64,000 bases of DNA from Bradyrhizobium hereditatis (lineage in GTDB: Bacteria > Pseudomonadota > Alphaproteobacteria > Rhizobiales > Xanthobacteraceae), in assembly GCF_020329435.1 (NCBI RefSeq), contig NZ_JAGKJK010000009.1:294486-358485 (forward strand), read 5' to 3'. The position numbers and the translations under genes were made by a program. Shown here piece after piece: positions 28,623-37,293 of this stretch; positions within the stretch are counted from its first letter, which is position 1; the number at the start of each line of letters is the position of its first letter. Under the pieces are notes generated by a model, which was not told the origin of the DNA, did no database searches, and was given only the letters and a program-made list of their open reading frames with translations.

Positions 28623-30194
28623 CTATTCCTCCTTATCGAGCGCGCAGCTCACCGTATAGACCACGCCGCGCGGCAGGAAGTCGACGGTCGCTTCGCCGCC
28701 GAGCTGATCGCGTGCGCTACGCTCGATCAGCCGCGAGCCGAAGCCGCGCTGCACCGGCGCGGTGACCGGCGGGCCGCCGGCCTCGGTCCAGATCAGCCGC
28801 AGCTTGCGGCCGTTGGCTTCCTGGAGGATTTCCCAATCCACCGCGATGGTCCCGGTGTCGTTCGACAGCGCGCCGTATTTCGCGGCATTGGTTGCGATCT
28901 CGTGCACGATCATCGACAGCACCACGGCGAGCCGCGGCGTCAGCGGAACGTCTGGTCCGAACATCCGCACCCGTTCCGCATTGTTGAGCAGATAGGGCCG
29001 CAGCACCCGGGCAATCACTTCGCGCAGCTCCGCGCTCTGCCATTTCTCCTGGCTCAAAAGGTTGTGCGCCTCCGCCAGCGCGCCGAGCCTTCCCTCGAAC
29101 TTCTCGCGCTCGGCCCGGCTCGCGCTGCGGAAGGTCTGGGTGGCGATCGACTGCAACACCGCAAGGGTATTCTTGACGCGATGGTTGAGCTCCTCGATCA
29201 GGAGATTGTGCAGCATCTCGCCGCGCGCGATCTGGGTCGCCATCCGCACCGCGAAGGCGAGACCAACCATCAGGAGAACCGCGCCCATCACGCTTGTTAT
29301 CGCGAGGTTGCGCCAGAGCGGCGCGACCAGCGAGCTTTCGGCAACGCCGGCGGCGACTGTCCAGCCTGTGAGCGAGGAGCGGGCAAAGCTCGTGATCAGC
29401 GGCACGCCTTCGAGCGATACGGTCGGGAAGGTGGCTTCCGGACTTTTGAACATCACCGCGTGGAGCGAGGGCGATGCACGCTTGCCGACGGTCTCCTGCG
29501 GGTTGGGCACTCGCGCAAAGTTGATGCCTTCGCCGTCGAAGATCGAGATCGTCCAATCTTTGCTCGGGCGCTGTTGCTCGACCATCGCCTGGAAGATTTC
29601 GATCGGTGGACTGAATGAGATGTCGTAGAGCACCTCGTCGTCCTGCATCACGGGCACCTCGACTGTCACGATCAGCCGCTTCTTGACCGATCCGAAGAAC
29701 AGGTTGGAATAAACCGGCTTCTTCTCCGTGAAGACCTTCTCGACCATCGGCAGGTTGTTGCGGAGCGGCAGGCTTGCCGTATCAGGCGTGAGCGAGGAGA
29801 AAACCTGGCGCCCGTCGCGGTCCGCCACCAGCACCACGCCGCCTTCGCCATACTGGTCGAGGAAACCCTGGCAGATGCGGCGGAATGCCTCGAAGTCCCG
29901 CTTGTGTAGTGCGTCTGTTAGCGACAACACCTGCAGCGCGCCGGTGATCCGCTGCATCTCCGCATCAAGCACAAGGCGAATGCTGCGAACCGTTTCAAGT
30001 ACCCGTTGCGTCGCGTTCTGGCGGTCCTGCTTGTAGTTGTTGAAAACGATGCCGGCCGCGAAAAGGATCAGCGGCAGTGTGGTGCCCGCAACCAGAAGGA
30101 CGAGACGCACTGGCAGTGAAAGCTTCGGCAACGCAAGCCCCGGATCGGCCCCCAACGTCCCCAAAGCATAGGAGAAGCCGCCGAATTTCGCCAA
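28623..30194 (-). CDS. Membrane sensor histidine kinase, HWE family
   Basis: 523 residues. A first helix (about 29-52) and a second (about 296-318) flank a periplasmic double-Cache-like sensor of about 240 residues. The HWE transmitter follows: phospho-accepting H338 in EELNHRVKNTLAVLQ, N-box HEIATNAAKYGALS with H431 and N436, and the W469-x-E471 pair in IWTEAGG that defines the family, then FGSRLIERS. It senses a small extracellular ligand and phosphorylates a response regulator not visible nearby. The start is uncertain: the longest frame begins with TTG at 30194 without a convincing ribosome site. Confidence 0.87.
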   Translation of the reverse strand: MAKFGGFSYALGTLGADPGLALPKLSLPVRLVLLVAGTTLPLILFAAGIVFNNYKQDRQNATQRVLETVRSIRLVLDAEMQRITGALQVLSLTDALHKRDFEAFRRICQGFLDQYGEGGVVLVADRDGRQVFSSLTPDTASLPLRNNLPMVEKVFTEKKPVYSNLFFGSVKKRLIVTVEVPVMQDDEVLYDISFSPPIEIFQAMVEQQRPSKDWTISIFDGEGINFARVPNPQETVGKRASPSLHAVMFKSPEATFPTVSLEGVPLITSFARSSLTGWTVAAGVAESSLVAPLWRNLAITSVMGAVLLMVGLAFAVRMATQIARGEMLHNLLIEELNHRVKNTLAVLQSIATQTFRSASRAEREKFEGRLGALAEAHNLLSQEKWQSAELREVIARVLRPYLLNNAERVRMFGPDVPLTPRLAVVLSMIVHEIATNAAKYGALSNDTGTIAVDWEILQEANGRKLRLIWTEAGGPPVTAPVQRGFGSRLIERSARDQLGGEATVDFLPRGVVYTVSCALDKEE

Positions 30195-30272
30195 GGATAT
30201 TAAGAGGATGAATTAGGGTATTCAGGCGCGTTGGAGGGAGGCCGGGTTCCGCCATGCGTCCCGGCCGCCGCC

Positions 30273-31547
30273 TCAGACATTGCTGTCCGTGATAGCCGCA
30301 TACACCATGGTACGCAGCTCGCGCCGTAAGGGATAGGCGCTCGATGGCAGCACCTGGGTCATGAAGATCGTGATCAGCTCTTCCGCGGGATCGATGAAGA
30401 ATGAGGTCGTCGCCGCGCCGCCCCAATTGTATTCACCGGGGCTGCCGGCAATCAGCGTCTGCGCCGGATTCATGGTGACAGCAAAGCCAAGCCCGAAGCC
30501 GATGCCGTTATAGGCGGCTTCCGAGAACAGCGAGCGCGACATAGCCGGCAGATCCACGCCGCCGGGCAGGTGGTTCGATATCATCAGCTTCAAGGTTTTT
30601 GGTCCGAGCAGGCGGACGCCGCCGAGTTCGCCGCCATTGAGCAGCGCCCGGCAGAAAGAGAGGTAGTCGGCCGTCGTCGAGCACAGGCCGCCGCCGCCGG
30701 AGATGAAGGAAGGCGGCTCCAGGAACGAGCTCGTCGCCGGATCGTCCTGCAGCGTCAGCGTGCCCTTGCGATCAGCGGCGAGCGGGTTGAAACCGGCCTC
30801 AGGATCGGCCGAATAGCACGCCGCGAAACGGTGCGCCTTTTCCTTCGGGACGAAGAAATCGGTGTCGTGCATGCCGAGCGGATCGAGGATGCGCTCTTTC
30901 AGGAATTGCTCGAACGGCTTGCCGCTGATTACGCCGATAAGATAGCCGATCACGTCGGTGGCGACGGAGTAGTTCCAGCCTTCGCCCGGCGAAAACTCCA
31001 AGGGAATTTTCGCGAGGTCGTCGATCATGCCGTGCAGTGTGCCGGCCTTGATGACTTCGCCGATCTTGTTCTCGCGATAGGCGGCGTCGACATTGCTGCG
31101 CTGCTGGAAGCCGTAGGTCAGGCCGGACGTGTGCCGCAGCAGGTCCACGATCAGCATCGGCCGCGACGGCGGACGGGTCAGGAACGCAGGGTGCGTGCCG
31201 GCCACGAACACGCCGAGGTTCTTCCACGCTGGGATATATTTGTGCACGGGCTCGTCGAGCGCGACGCGGCCTTCCTCGACCAGCATCATGAAGGCGACGC
31301 TGGTGAGCGGCTTGGTCATCGAATAGATGCGAAAGATCGTGTCGTCCTTGACCGGCACCTTGCGCTCGATGTCGGCAAAGCCCTGCGAGATCGAATGGAC
31401 GACTTTGCCGCGGCGATAGATCAGGAGCTGCGTTCCCGGAAAGCGGCCGGCATCGATGTAGCGTTGCTTCAGGTGGTTTTCGAGGCGGTCGAGCGCCGCC
31501 TGGGACATTCCGGCTTGCTCGGGCGAGGCAGGGGTGGGAGCTAACAT
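30273..31547 (-). CDS. Serine hydrolase, beta-lactamase class C fold
   Basis: 424 residues of the beta-lactamase/EstB esterase family. The nucleophile is S76 in the S-x-x-K motif SMTK, the second motif is NYSVATDVIG with its tyrosine, and the third region is GGAATTSFFIDP in place of K-T-G. No signal peptide is seen, so it is probably a cytoplasmic esterase or peptidase rather than a beta-lactamase. The ATG at 31547 is preferred; upstream in-frame codons add 36 non-conserved residues. It is divergent from the intradiol dioxygenase gene. Confidence 0.83.
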   Translation of the reverse strand: MLAPTPASPEQAGMSQAALDRLENHLKQRYIDAGRFPGTQLLIYRRGKVVHSISQGFADIERKVPVKDDTIFRIYSMTKPLTSVAFMMLVEEGRVALDEPVHKYIPAWKNLGVFVAGTHPAFLTRPPSRPMLIVDLLRHTSGLTYGFQQRSNVDAAYRENKIGEVIKAGTLHGMIDDLAKIPLEFSPGEGWNYSVATDVIGYLIGVISGKPFEQFLKERILDPLGMHDTDFFVPKEKAHRFAACYSADPEAGFNPLAADRKGTLTLQDDPATSSFLEPPSFISGGGGLCSTTADYLSFCRALLNGGELGGVRLLGPKTLKLMISNHLPGGVDLPAMSRSLFSEAAYNGIGFGLGFAVTMNPAQTLIAGSPGEYNWGGAATTSFFIDPAEELITIFMTQVLPSSAYPLRRELRTMVYAAITDSNV

Positions 31548-31681
31548 CGGCGCTGATCTCCGGCTGGGCGATACGGCTTTGATAGCCGAAAAGTGTCTCC
31601 CGTTCCAACCGACCATGCTTATCCAGAGTGGGGCGGTAGTGTAGGCTCGCGCCAACTTCGTTTATTTCGCAGGACAGCAAA

Positions 31682-32596
31682 ATGCGCCAATTCAGTGAGA
31701 CCGAACTGACCGCCGCCGTGATCCGCAGCTTCGACGCCACGCCTGATGCGCGCGCCAAATTCCTGCTGCAGGAACTGGTGAAGTCGCTGCACGATTATGT
31801 CCGCAGGACCGATCTCACCTTCGAAGAATGGGAATACGCGATCGACTTCCTGACCCGGACCGGCCAGAAGTGCACGCCGATCCGGCAGGAGTTCATTCTT
31901 CTCTCCGACGTGCTCGGCGTGTCGATGCTGGTGGATGCCGTCAATCACAGGGAGCGCGAGGGCGCGACTGAAACGACGGTGCTCGGCCCGTTTTATGTCG
32001 GCGAGCACAAGGTGACGCCGCATGGCACGGATATTTCGGCCGAGCTGCCTGGCGAGCGGATGTTCGTGCAGAGCCGCGTCACCGACCTCAAGGGCAAGCC
32101 GCTCGCGAATGTGCCGGTGGACATCTGGCACGCCGACGGTGACGGCTTCTACGATTCCCAGAAGCCAACCTATGAAACGCAGGGGCCCTCGTCGCGGGCG
32201 CGTTTCATCACCGATGCCGATGGCAGGTTCTACTTTCGCACCATTCTGCCGTGCAGCTATCCGATTCCGACCGATGGGCCCGTTGGCGAGATGATCCTGC
32301 AGACGCGCCGCCATCCGATGCGGCCGGCGCATATCCATTTCCTGGTCAATGCATCAGGCTATCAGCCGCTGATCACCCACGTCTTCATGGAAGGCGACAA
32401 GTATCTTGATTCCGACGTGGTGTTCGGGGTCAAGGACGAGTTGGTGGCGAAGATCGAGAAACGCAGCGATCCGAGGATGCCGGACGGCAAGCCAGCCGGC
32501 GAACCCTGGCACCTCATGACCTACGAATTTCGGATGAAGCCGGGCGAAGGAAACGCGCCAAAACCGATGCTGGCGAAGACCGCCGAGGACGCGTAA
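31682..32596 (+). CDS. Intradiol ring-cleavage dioxygenase (hydroxyquinol/catechol 1,2-dioxygenase type)
   Basis: 304 residues. An N-terminal helical dimerisation region (about 1-100) is followed by the beta-sandwich catalytic domain. The four ferric-iron ligands can be assigned as Y157 (DGDGFYDSQ), Y193 (CSYPIPTDG), H217 and H219 (RPAHIHF). It opens a catechol or hydroxyquinol ring between the two hydroxyls with O2. No maleylacetate reductase or other ring-degradation gene is adjacent, so the pathway is not completed here. The ATG at 31682 follows CAGGACAGC. A large hairpin follows its stop. Confidence 0.87.
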   Translation: MRQFSETELTAAVIRSFDATPDARAKFLLQELVKSLHDYVRRTDLTFEEWEYAIDFLTRTGQKCTPIRQEFILLSDVLGVSMLVDAVNHREREGATETTVLGPFYVGEHKVTPHGTDISAELPGERMFVQSRVTDLKGKPLANVPVDIWHADGDGFYDSQKPTYETQGPSSRARFITDADGRFYFRTILPCSYPIPTDGPVGEMILQTRRHPMRPAHIHFLVNASGYQPLITHVFMEGDKYLDSDVVFGVKDELVAKIEKRSDPRMPDGKPAGEPWHLMTYEFRMKPGEGNAPKPMLAKTAEDA

Positions 32597-32616
32597 GGCA
32601 GCGTCTTGCACAGCTT

Positions 32617-32649
32617 GCTCAATTCTTGTGCGTCGCACAAGGATTGAGC
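32617..32649. terminator. Long perfect-arm hairpin after dioxygenase gene
   Basis: Arms GCTCAATTCTTGTGC (32617-32631) and GCACAAGGATTGAGC (32635-32649) pair over 15 positions with a single T.G mismatch around a three-base loop. A further outer pair CTTGC/GCAAG lies at 32604-32608 and 32654-32658. It is 20 bases after the dioxygenase stop and followed only by TTTA, so it could be a terminator, a protein-binding palindrome or a mobile-repeat remnant. Confidence 0.6.
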
Positions 32650-32756
32650 GAATCGCAAGTTTAGAATGCGATGACTGGTTCCTGACCGGTGCCGCTTTTT
32701 ACGGCAGTTATCTCGCAATATACTGAAATAAATAATCTTTTCGCGATGCGGGAGGC

Positions 32757-32773
32757 TTGGCACGAAGCTTGAA
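32757..32773 (+). promoter_or_regulatory. Candidate sigma-54 promoter of nitrate operon
   Basis: TTGGCACGAAGCTTGAA: the -24 element TTGGCACG is perfect and the GG-N10 spacing is correct, but the -12 dinucleotide is GA rather than GC. It lies 156 bp upstream of the nitrate-binding protein start. Nitrogen-control by RpoN/NtrC is well established for nitrate assimilation in this bacterial group; its use here is an inference. Confidence 0.4.
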
Positions 32774-32928
32774 TAGTTAGTGCCGACGCCATTGTCGCCG
32801 TCCCTTGAGACCACTTATCCGAATCGTGACGCCGCACGTCCGGGGCATCCCCGGCGCGCGCCCTTATGCGTCTCGCGCGGCGACACGAAACGGAGGGCCC
32901 CATTCACACGCAAAGGAGCGCACTACCA

Positions 32929-34248
32929 ATGACGAAGCCTACCCATCCGACCTCGCGCCGCGGTTTCAGCCGCCGCCAGCTTCTGAAGGCGACCGGCGGG
33001 ACGGCAGCACTGCTCGCCGCCGCCAAGCTGAACTTCCCCGCCGGCGCGTTCGCGCAGGGCGCGGGTCCGGAAGTCACCAAGGCGACACTCGGGTTCATTG
33101 CGCTTAGCGACGCAGGGCCATTGTTCGTTGCCAAGGACAAAGGATTTTTCGCCAAGCACGGAATGCCCGATGTCGAAGTCGCCAAACAGGCCTCGTGGGG
33201 CACGACCCGCGACAACCTCGTGCTCGGCAGTGAAGGCAATGGCATCGACGGCGCCCACATCCTGACGCCGATGCCTTACCTGATCTCGGCCGGCAAGGTG
33301 ACGCAGAATAACGTCCCGACGCCGATGTACATCCTGGCGCGGCTCAATCTCGATGCGCAATGCATCTCGATCGCAAAGGAGTACGCCAACCTGCAAATCG
33401 GAGTCGACTCCTCGCCGCTCAAGGCGGTGTTCGAGCAGAAGAAGGCTGCCGGCAAGGCGGCGAAGGTCGCAATGACTTTCCCGGGCGGTACGCACGATCT
33501 CTGGATTCGCTACTGGCTCGCGGCCGGTGGCATCGACCCCGACAAGGATGTGGAGACTATCGTGGTGCCGCCGCCGCAAATGGTTGCCAACATGAAGGTC
33601 GGCACGATGGACGCTTTCTGCGTCGGCGAACCCTGGAATCTACAGCTCATCAACCAGGGCATCGGCTACACCGCTGTCAACACCGGCGAGCTCTGGAACA
33701 AGCATCCGGAGAAGTCGTTCGGTATGCGCGCAGCCTGGGTCGACAAGAATCCGAAAGCCGCCAAGGCGATCCTGATGGCTGTTATGGAGGCGCAGCAATG
33801 GGCAGACAAGGCCGAGAACAAGAAAGAGCTCGCCACCATCATGGGCAAGCGGCAGTGGATGAACTGCCCGGTCGAAGACGTTTACGATCGTTCGGCCGGC
33901 AAGTTCGACTACGGCATTCCGGGCAAGGTCGTCGAGAACTCGCCGCACATCATGAAATATTGGCGCGATCACGCGTCCTATCCGTTCCAGAGCCATGATC
34001 TCTGGTTCATGACGGAGGACATCCGCTGGGGCAAGTATGAAGCGGGCTTCGACAGCAAGGCGCTGATCGCTAAGGTCAACCGCGAGGATATGTGGCGTGA
34101 CGCGGCCAAGACGCTCGGTGTCGCCGCATCCGACATCCCGGCCTCGAAGTCGCGCGGCAAGGAGACCTTCTTCGACGGCAAGGTGTTCGATCCGGAGAAT
34201 CCGGCTGCGTATCTGAAGTCGCTTTCGATCAAGCGTGTTGATGTCTGA
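32929..34248 (+). CDS. nrtA: ABC transporter nitrate-binding protein (NrtA/CmpA family), Tat signal
   Basis: 439 residues. A twin-arginine signal, TSRRGFSRRQLLKATGGTAA with hydrophobic residues to about 45, is followed by the CmpA/NrtA fold: LGFIALSDAGPLFVAKDKGFF, then AKQASWGTTRDNLVLGSEGNGIDGAHILTPMP near 85-120 and the C-terminal W-rich region. The protein binds nitrate or nitrite in the periplasm. The ATG at 32929 follows AAAGGAG. It begins an operon with permease, ATPase, oxidoreductase and nitrate reductase genes. Confidence 0.88.
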   Translation: MTKPTHPTSRRGFSRRQLLKATGGTAALLAAAKLNFPAGAFAQGAGPEVTKATLGFIALSDAGPLFVAKDKGFFAKHGMPDVEVAKQASWGTTRDNLVLGSEGNGIDGAHILTPMPYLISAGKVTQNNVPTPMYILARLNLDAQCISIAKEYANLQIGVDSSPLKAVFEQKKAAGKAAKVAMTFPGGTHDLWIRYWLAAGGIDPDKDVETIVVPPPQMVANMKVGTMDAFCVGEPWNLQLINQGIGYTAVNTGELWNKHPEKSFGMRAAWVDKNPKAAKAILMAVMEAQQWADKAENKKELATIMGKRQWMNCPVEDVYDRSAGKFDYGIPGKVVENSPHIMKYWRDHASYPFQSHDLWFMTEDIRWGKYEAGFDSKALIAKVNREDMWRDAAKTLGVAASDIPASKSRGKETFFDGKVFDPENPAAYLKSLSIKRVDV

Positions 34249-34255
34249 TCAAGTC

Positions 34256-34285
34256 CGGGCCGCGCGTAAAGGAGCGTGCGGCCCG
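34256..34285 (+). other. Intercistronic hairpin after binding-protein gene
   Basis: CGGGCCGCGCG (34256-34266) and CGTGCGGCCCG (34275-34285) form an 11-pair stem with one G.T wobble and an eight-base loop, between the binding-protein and permease genes. Stems in this position typically protect the upstream mRNA so that the binding protein is made in excess; that role is inferred. Confidence 0.6.
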
Positions 34286-34314
34286 CCCTCTTTGAACACG
34301 GAGACACATTTTCA

Positions 34315-35223
34315 ATGACGATGCCTGCGATCAAAGCCGAAGCCACTGCTGTGGCCATTCCGACCGCATCGCCAGTCACGGCGGCGCCGGTGGTGACGAT
34401 GACGCCGAAGCAAGCGCCGCGCGCGGAGAAGTACATCAAGATGATAAAAGAAGCCGCGATACGCGTCGTGCCGCCGCTGATCGTGCTCGCGCTGTTGATG
34501 CTGTTCTGGGAGTTGGTCTGTCGTCGTACCGGCTCGACGCTGCCGCCGCCATCAAAAGTCTTCAAGGACACAAAGGAACTGATCTTCGATCCGTTCTTCG
34601 ACAATGGCGGCATCGACAAGGGCCTGTTCTGGCATTTGTCCGCCTCGCTGCAGCGCGTCGCATACGGTTATTCGATCGCCGCTGTCGTCGGCGTCGCGCT
34701 CGGCACGCTGGTCGGGCAGTCGGTCTGGGCGATGCGCGGGCTCGATCCGCTGTTTCAGGTCTTGCGCACCATCCCGCCGCTGGCATGGCTGCCGCTGTCG
34801 CTTGCTGCATTCCGCGATGGCCAGCCCTCGGCGATCTTCGTGATCTTCATCACCTCGGTGTGGCCGATCATCATCAACACCGCCGTCGGCATCCGCAACA
34901 TCCCGCAGGACTATCGCAACGTCGCAGCGGTGGTGCAGCTCAACCCGCTGGAGTTCTTCTCCAAGATCATGATCCCGGCGGCCGCGCCTTACATCTTCAC
35001 CGGTCTTCGCATCGGCATCGGGTTGTCGTGGCTGGCGATCGTCGCAGCTGAAATGCTGATCGGCGGCGTCGGCATCGGCTTCTTCATCTGGGACGCCTGG
35101 AACTCCTCGCACATCAGCGAAATCATCCTCGCGCTGTTCTACGTCGGCATCATCGGCTTCGTGCTCGACCGCCTGATCGCGGGACTGGCGAAGATCGTGA
35201 CCCGCGGCACCGCGCTGAACTGA
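34315..35223 (+). CDS. nrtB: Nitrate ABC transporter permease (NrtB family)
   Basis: 302 residues. A long hydrophilic N-terminus (about 50 residues) is followed by six membrane helices with the family motif LRTIPPLAWLPLSLAAFRDG and an EAA-type loop near IRNIPQDYRNVAAVVQLNPLEFFSKI. It forms the channel for nitrate uptake. The start at 34315 is set by homology and by CGGAGA 12 bases upstream. The ATPase gene begins 11 bp after its stop. Confidence 0.87.
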   Translation: MTMPAIKAEATAVAIPTASPVTAAPVVTMTPKQAPRAEKYIKMIKEAAIRVVPPLIVLALLMLFWELVCRRTGSTLPPPSKVFKDTKELIFDPFFDNGGIDKGLFWHLSASLQRVAYGYSIAAVVGVALGTLVGQSVWAMRGLDPLFQVLRTIPPLAWLPLSLAAFRDGQPSAIFVIFITSVWPIIINTAVGIRNIPQDYRNVAAVVQLNPLEFFSKIMIPAAAPYIFTGLRIGIGLSWLAIVAAEMLIGGVGIGFFIWDAWNSSHISEIILALFYVGIIGFVLDRLIAGLAKIVTRGTALN

Positions 35224-35234
35224 AGGAGAATGTC

Positions 35235-36029
35235 ATGCAGGCCTATCTGAAGCTCGACCACATCGACAAGACCTTCACCCGCGGCAACGCCACGACCGAG
35301 GTGCTGAAGGACATCAACCTGACGATCGAGAAGGGCGAATACGTCTCGATCATCGGCCATTCCGGTTGCGGCAAGTCCACCTTGCTCAATATCGTTGCAG
35401 GCCTCACCAACGCGACGCAGGGCGGCGTCCTGCTAGAAAACCGCGAGGTCAACTCGCCGGGACCGGATCGCGCGGTGGTGTTCCAGAACCACAGCCTGCT
35501 GCCCTGGCTGACGGTCTATGAAAACGTCAAGCTTGGCGTCGACAAGGTGTTCGCCTCGACCAAGACGCGGGCCGAGCGCGACGCCTGGGTGATGCACAAT
35601 CTCAATCTTGTGCAGATGGCGCACGCCAAGGATAAGCGTCCATCAGAAATCTCCGGCGGCATGAAGCAGCGCGTCGGCATTGCGCGGGCGCTCGCGATGG
35701 AGCCGAAGGTGCTGCTGCTCGACGAGCCCTTCGGCGCGCTCGATGCGCTGACGCGCGCGCATCTGCAGGACTCGGTGATGGCGCTGCATCAGAAGCTCGG
35801 CAACACCATCCTGATGATCACGCACGACGTCGACGAGGCCGTGCTGCTGTCGGACCGCATCGTGATGATGACCAACGGCCCGAGCGCGCGGATCGGCGAG
35901 GTGCTGGAAGTGCCGCTGGCGCGGCCGCGCAAGCGGCTCGAGCTGGCAACCAACCCCGGCTACCTCAAGTGCCGCCAGCGCGTGCTCGAATTCCTCTACG
36001 AGCGGCATCGCTTCGTCGAGGCGGCGTAG
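35235..36029 (+). CDS. nrtD: Nitrate ABC transporter ATP-binding protein (NrtD/NrtC-type)
   Basis: 264 residues. Walker A is GHSGCGKST, the Q-loop region is VVFQNHSLLPWLTVYENV, the signature is ISGGMKQRVGIARALAM and Walker B is VLLLDEPFGALDALTR, as in nitrate/taurine-type ATPases. It has only the ATPase domain, without the fused binding domain of cyanobacterial NrtC. The start follows AAGGAGAA. It is the third gene of the operon. Confidence 0.88.
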   Translation: MQAYLKLDHIDKTFTRGNATTEVLKDINLTIEKGEYVSIIGHSGCGKSTLLNIVAGLTNATQGGVLLENREVNSPGPDRAVVFQNHSLLPWLTVYENVKLGVDKVFASTKTRAERDAWVMHNLNLVQMAHAKDKRPSEISGGMKQRVGIARALAMEPKVLLLDEPFGALDALTRAHLQDSVMALHQKLGNTILMITHDVDEAVLLSDRIVMMTNGPSARIGEVLEVPLARPRKRLELATNPGYLKCRQRVLEFLYERHRFVEAA

Positions 36030-36062
36030 TTTCGCGCACAATCCGCCGGGTGAGGACGCGCC

Positions 36063-37280
36063 ATGAGCGAACCGCTTGTCATTGTCGGCAACGGCATGGC
36101 CGCAGCCCGGCTGGTCGACGAACTCACCAAGGTGGCCCTGGGCCGCTACGCCGTCGCCGTGATCGGCGACGAGCCGCGCCTTGCCTACAACCGCGTGCTG
36201 TTGTCATCGGTGCTGGCCGGCGAGACAACGTCGCAGGACATCGAATTGCGGCCGGCATCCTGGTGGCGCGACCGCGGCGTCACGCTGAAATATGGCTGCC
36301 TGGCGACCGAGATCGATGTCGGCCGCCGTGAACTCAAGATCGAGAACGACGAAAGCATTCCGTTCTCGAAGCTGGTGCTGACGACAGGATCGTCCCCGCT
36401 GCGGCTGAACATGGCGGGCGCCGATCTCGCCGGCGTACATACGTTCCGCGACAGCCGCGACGTCGACCTTCTTCTTGCGCTTGCCGCACAGAAAAGGCGC
36501 GTGGTGGTGGTCGGCGGCGGCTTGCTCGGCCTCGAAGCGGCCTATGGCCTTGCCAAAGCCGGCGCGCCGGTCACGCTCGTGCACCTGATCGACCGCCTGA
36601 TGGAGCGCCAGCTCGATGCACCAGCGGCGGCGCTCCTCAAATCCATCGTCGAGCGCAAGGGCATCGAGATCCTGCTCAACGCCAACACTGCGCGCATCCA
36701 CGGCGAGACGCGCGTTGAGGACGTCGAACTGGCGGACGGTCGCCTGATTCCGGCCGATGCCGTGATCTTTGCCGCCGGCATCCGGCCGAATATCGCGCTG
36801 GCGAAGGAAGCCGGCATCCCTGTCAACCGCGGCATCGTGGTCGACGACCATCTGCAAACCGGCGCGTCCGGCATCTTTGCCATCGGCGAATGCGCCGAGC
36901 ATCGCGGCGTCTGCTACGGCCTGGTCGAGCCGGCCTATGAGCAGGCGAGGCTGCTGGCGCGGCATCTTGCCGGGCGCGAAGCGTCGTATGCCGGCAGCAT
37001 CGTCGCGACCAATCTGAAAGTTTCCGGCGTCAGCGTGTTCTCCGCCGGGGATTTCATCGGCGGCGAGGGTAGCGAAAGCATCGTGCTATCAGACATCAAC
37101 CGTGGCACCTACAAGAAGCTCGTGATTGCCGACGGGCGCCTGACCGGCGCGGTGCTGATCGGAGATGTCACTGATGCGCTCTGGTATCACGAATTGATCC
37201 GTATGCAGCAGCCGACGGCCCGAATTCGTGCCGACATGATGTTCGGCCGCTCGCTCGCGATGCGTTCGGAAGCTGCATGA
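36063..37280 (+). CDS. FAD-dependent NAD(P)H oxidoreductase of the nitrate operon (NasB/NirB N-domain-like)
   Basis: 405 residues. The N-terminal FAD motif is VGNGMAAARLVDEL, the NAD motif is VVGGGLLGLEAAYGLAKAG and the second FAD motif is GIFAIGECAEH. The arrangement matches the flavoprotein half of NirB and the NADH-dependent electron-transfer subunit of assimilatory nitrate reductase. Placed 13 bp upstream of the nitrate reductase gene, it very probably passes electrons from NAD(P)H to that enzyme. It carries no Fe-S or sirohaem domain, so it is not a nitrite reductase by itself. Confidence 0.83.
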   Translation: MSEPLVIVGNGMAAARLVDELTKVALGRYAVAVIGDEPRLAYNRVLLSSVLAGETTSQDIELRPASWWRDRGVTLKYGCLATEIDVGRRELKIENDESIPFSKLVLTTGSSPLRLNMAGADLAGVHTFRDSRDVDLLLALAAQKRRVVVVGGGLLGLEAAYGLAKAGAPVTLVHLIDRLMERQLDAPAAALLKSIVERKGIEILLNANTARIHGETRVEDVELADGRLIPADAVIFAAGIRPNIALAKEAGIPVNRGIVVDDHLQTGASGIFAIGECAEHRGVCYGLVEPAYEQARLLARHLAGREASYAGSIVATNLKVSGVSVFSAGDFIGGEGSESIVLSDINRGTYKKLVIADGRLTGAVLIGDVTDALWYHELIRMQQPTARIRADMMFGRSLAMRSEAA

Positions 37281-37293
37281 TCGGGTTACCCGC

